A model generated the notes under the pieces. The model had not been told where the DNA came from. It was given only the letters and a program-made list of their open reading frames with translations, and made no database searches. This document shows, piece after piece, positions 61,807-64,000 of a DNA stretch of 64,000 bases. Each line of letters begins with the position of its first letter. The stretch's first letter is position 1. The translations under genes were made by a program, and so were the position numbers. Source of the DNA: Novosphingobium sp. MW5 (GTDB lineage: Bacteria; Pseudomonadota; Alphaproteobacteria; Sphingomonadales; Sphingomonadaceae); NCBI GenBank assembly GCA_025938935.1, contig JAPCWB010000001.1, positions 2,294,001 through 2,358,000 on the forward strand, read 5' to 3'.

Positions 61807-63128
61807 TCAGCCACCCCGTGCCAGACGGAAATTGGCGACTGTGCCGCGTAGCAACATGGCGCTTGGAATGATCATTGCGGCAAGGCCGCCCAGCGCGAGG
61901 AAGAGAAAGCTGGGGTCATCCTTGCCCAGATCAAGCAGGATGCCCCCCCCATCAGTGCGATGATTCCGCCAACGCGCCCGCCGGAAGCGATGAATCCGAC
62001 GCCAGTTGAACGCAAGTGTGCCGGATAGGCAATCGTCGACAGAAAATTGAAAACCTGAAACATGGCACCAGTGCCTGCGCCAATGAGCCCGAAAGTGGCG
62101 ACCAGCAGGATCTGGTGAGGCACACTGGCAGTATCCGTCTGATCGAGCATCAGGAGCGAGAAGGCCGCAATGGCTGCAACGGTGAATGTGCCGCACAGCA
62201 GGATAGTCGTGCGTACAGTGGCCCGTCGCATGAGCAGGGCCACGGCGAACGTGGTTCCGATCGCCAGAAAATTGTAGACGAAACCAGCTGTTATGCCGAG
62301 CGCAAGCGGATAGCCAGCATCGGTAAACACAACTGCGCCCCAGTTGGTGACGCAATAGCTCACGAATTGGATGAAAACATAGGCGAAGGCGCACGATAGG
62401 CTGGTCCATAGATAGGTTGGCCCAAAGATGCCTTCCTTGCCGGCAGAAGACATGGCGTCCTCAGTCTGCGGATGTCTGATTACCGATTCTTTGCGAAATT
62501 CCGGGCTTTCAGGCACGACTTTCCAGATCACGAACCCGAGGAGCAGGGTGAGCAAGCCTGCAACAGCAAAGGATTCCCGCCAGCCTGTAATCGAGAGCAT
62601 GCCGAGCATGAAGGCTGCACCCAACATTGCGCCAGACGGGAAGCCCATGGTGAGGAGACCTGTTGCAAATGCTCTTCCGCGGCTGCGGACCAATTCGGTC
62701 ATGAGCGCAAACACCGGCGGGGTAAGCGATCCAAACCCCAAGCCGCTCACAAACCGCAAGATGCCCATCTCAAGGGGCGTTCGCACAAATGCAAGCAGCA
62801 TCGTTGTAAGGCCGAACAGCAGAAGGCTGACAACAATCGACCGCTTCCGTCCGAAGCGGTCGCCGGTCCACCCACCGATGGGGGTGCCGACGACCATTCC
62901 CACCGCTGCGGCGGCCAAAACGGGACCGAAGGCCGTCTTGCTCATGGCAAATTCTTTGAGCACCAGCGGCGTGGCGTAAGCTAGGACTTTCGTGTCAAGC
63001 CCGTCGACTAGGATTGCAAGGCTGAGCAAGCCAGGGACGAGGAAGGCCAAAGCCCCCGCCAACCCATCGTGTGCAGCCCGACCCTCATCTGCCGCTGCAA
63101 CGGCGCTGGTTTCCTGCATAATGTCCAT
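61807..63128 (-). pseudogene. AAHS-type MFS transporter for aromatic acids, single-base frameshift
   Basis: From ATG 63128 (AGGATCGG upstream) the protein shows the aromatic acid:H+ symporter (PcaK/VanK-like) pattern: LSLAILVDGLDTKVLAYATP with the DGxD motif of helix 1, GTPIGGWTGDRFGRKRSIVV (motif A in loop 2-3), and FVSGLGFGSLTPPVFALMTE. Near the C-terminus the frame is lost at a G8 run (C8 at 61943-61950). One added G restores MGGGILLDLGKDDPSFLFLA and LLRGTVANFRLARGG with a stop at 61807. Corrected length is about 440, normal for the family. It is divergent from the O-demethylase gene, suggesting uptake of a methoxylated aromatic acid. Confidence 0.85.
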
Positions 63129-63385
63129 CCGATCCTGGTCCGAGGGAGCAACAATAGGGCAAACGGCGAGCAGGGGGATAGCAATGTTCCACTGATAGCC
63201 ACCACTATGAGTAAAACTGTCCGTTCGCTCGTTCGGCTTAATCCAGCCGGACGAAGAGCGTAACCGGGAACTCGGATAAAGCGCTGCGGCGCGTGTCCTC
63301 AGCCCTTCAAGCAGCCGGTCAAGGTTGCCATTTTGGAACAAACCAAGGATACGGAAGCTGTCCGTGTCGCTTTCTGGAGATTGCA

Positions 63386-64000
63386 ATGTCGGACACCCCA
63401 TTCCGGACTCTGCAGGAGTTCGTCGACGGTACTCCGGATCTGGTCGAGTACTTCTACAACGACACGCCTGGACCTTACAGCCGCACCCGCCGGTCTGACG
63501 TGCCGCCCGAAGTCACGAACTGGCGCGATGAGCAGCGGGCGTGGCGCGAGAGCGCTGTGATCTTCGACCAGTCCCACCACATGCCTGAGCTCTATCTTCG
63601 CGGCAAGGATGCGCGGGCGCTGCTGACCCGACTTGGCGTGAACAGTCTTGCGAACCTCGCGCCGGGCGTTGCCAAGCAGTATATCTGCTGCAACCCGGAC
63701 GGTTACATGATCGGCGAGTGCGTTCTGCACGATTTGGGCGATGACACCTTCCAGCTCATCAGCGGGCGGCCATTGCAGAGCTGGGTTCGTTTCAACGTCG
63801 CGACCAGTGGCCTCGATGTCACGGCAGAAGTTGACGAAGCGACCCCTGACAATCCAAGCGGGCGCCGGATTAATTTCCGCTTCGGCATGGACGGTCCGAA
63901 CGCAGGTCAGATTTTCAACGCTGTATGTGAAGGTGGGGCACCCGAACTGAAGTTCTTCCGTACCGCCAAGGTGCGTATTGCCGGCGTCGAATGCATGGCA
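63386..64000 (+). CDS. LigM/DesA-like tetrahydrofolate-dependent aryl O-demethylase (3' end outside window)
   Basis: The frame opens at ATG 63386 and is still open at the window end, so 205 N-terminal residues are present. Key segments are VTNWRDEQRAWRESAVIFDQ, SHHMPELYLRGKDARALLT, NSLANLAPGVAKQYICCNPD and FRFGMDGPNAGQIFNAV, which match vanillate/3-O-methylgallate (LigM) and syringate (DesA) O-demethylases of sphingomonads, members of the aminomethyltransferase (GcvT) fold. They move a methyl group from an aryl methoxy group to tetrahydrofolate. Cytoplasmic. The divergent aromatic-acid permease and nearby folE support this role. The exact substrate cannot be told from the fragment. Confidence 0.88.
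   Translation, partial: MSDTPFRTLQEFVDGTPDLVEYFYNDTPGPYSRTRRSDVPPEVTNWRDEQRAWRESAVIFDQSHHMPELYLRGKDARALLTRLGVNSLANLAPGVAKQYICCNPDGYMIGECVLHDLGDDTFQLISGRPLQSWVRFNVATSGLDVTAEVDEATPDNPSGRRINFRFGMDGPNAGQIFNAVCEGGAPELKFFRTAKVRIAGVECMA

Noticed and set aside
1-64000. CRISPR array, rRNA or tRNA genes
   Set aside because: No regularly spaced repeats and no tRNA- or rRNA-like sequence was seen, and no cas-like gene is present; a covariance search was not possible.

Overview
The window looks like a large conjugative plasmid (or integrated conjugative element) of an alphaproteobacterial sphingomonad (Novosphingobium/Sphingobium/Sphingomonas type). The reasons are high G+C, a MobF relaxase plus a complete F-type mating-pair apparatus of the kind seen on sphingomonad catabolic megaplasmids, many TonB-dependent receptors, a LigM/DesA-like aryl O-demethylase, and DUF6961, DUF3422 and DUF6506 proteins. 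The genus assignment is inference; no rRNA or tRNA gene is visible.

Layout. (1) 1-3741: 3' end of the relaxase, then DUF6961, two thermonuclease-fold proteins, an S24/LexA-type repressor with a palindromic operator over its own start, a small regulator-like protein and an SH3-excalibur protein. (2) 4105-6377: an AbiE-type toxin-antitoxin/phage-defence pair whose toxin carries an extra WYL domain and C2H2 zinc finger. (3) 6598-15664: a sugar-uptake locus with MFS permease, three HSL-family esterases (one frameshifted), a LacI-family regulator, a TonB-dependent receptor and a GH37 trehalase. One 16-bp operator is repeated in both divergent promoter regions, so all four transcription units probably form one regulon. 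(4) 15955-17420: an IS110-family element. (5) 17664-35747, minus strand: an F-type T4SS operon in the order traA-L-E-K-B-dsbC-V-C-orf-trbI-S26 peptidase-traW-U-trbC-N-F-H-G. (6) 36099-37901: XRE and AlpA-type regulators, an SMR efflux pump and a broken small gene. (7) 38295-64000: a catabolic region with two TonB-receptor/AraC-regulator modules, two predicted Tat-exported FAD oxidoreductases, a CmcJ/NvfI-like oxygenase, a tandem-TetR regulator, a DapA/NahE-like hydratase-aldolase, a DapB-like dehydrogenase, HxlR, DUF1772, an esterase, folE, DUF6506, an aromatic-acid MFS permease, and the start of a tetrahydrofolate-dependent O-demethylase at the right edge.

A striking technical or biological feature is the number of single-base frameshifts (about a dozen in ten genes). 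Most fit the loss of one base from a homopolymer, often a run of five G/C where six are needed. They hit traN, traU, traW, one esterase, one TonB receptor, both AraC regulators, one FAD oxidoreductase and one MFS transporter. Uncorrected sequencing indels are the simplest explanation, so the genes marked pseudogene here may be intact in the organism.

Biological reading: a self-transmissible element carrying a defence system and two uptake/catabolism islands. One is probably for trehalose or acylated trehalose-like sugars. The other is probably for a methoxylated or otherwise aromatic compound, with folate supply (folE) next to the folate-dependent demethylase.
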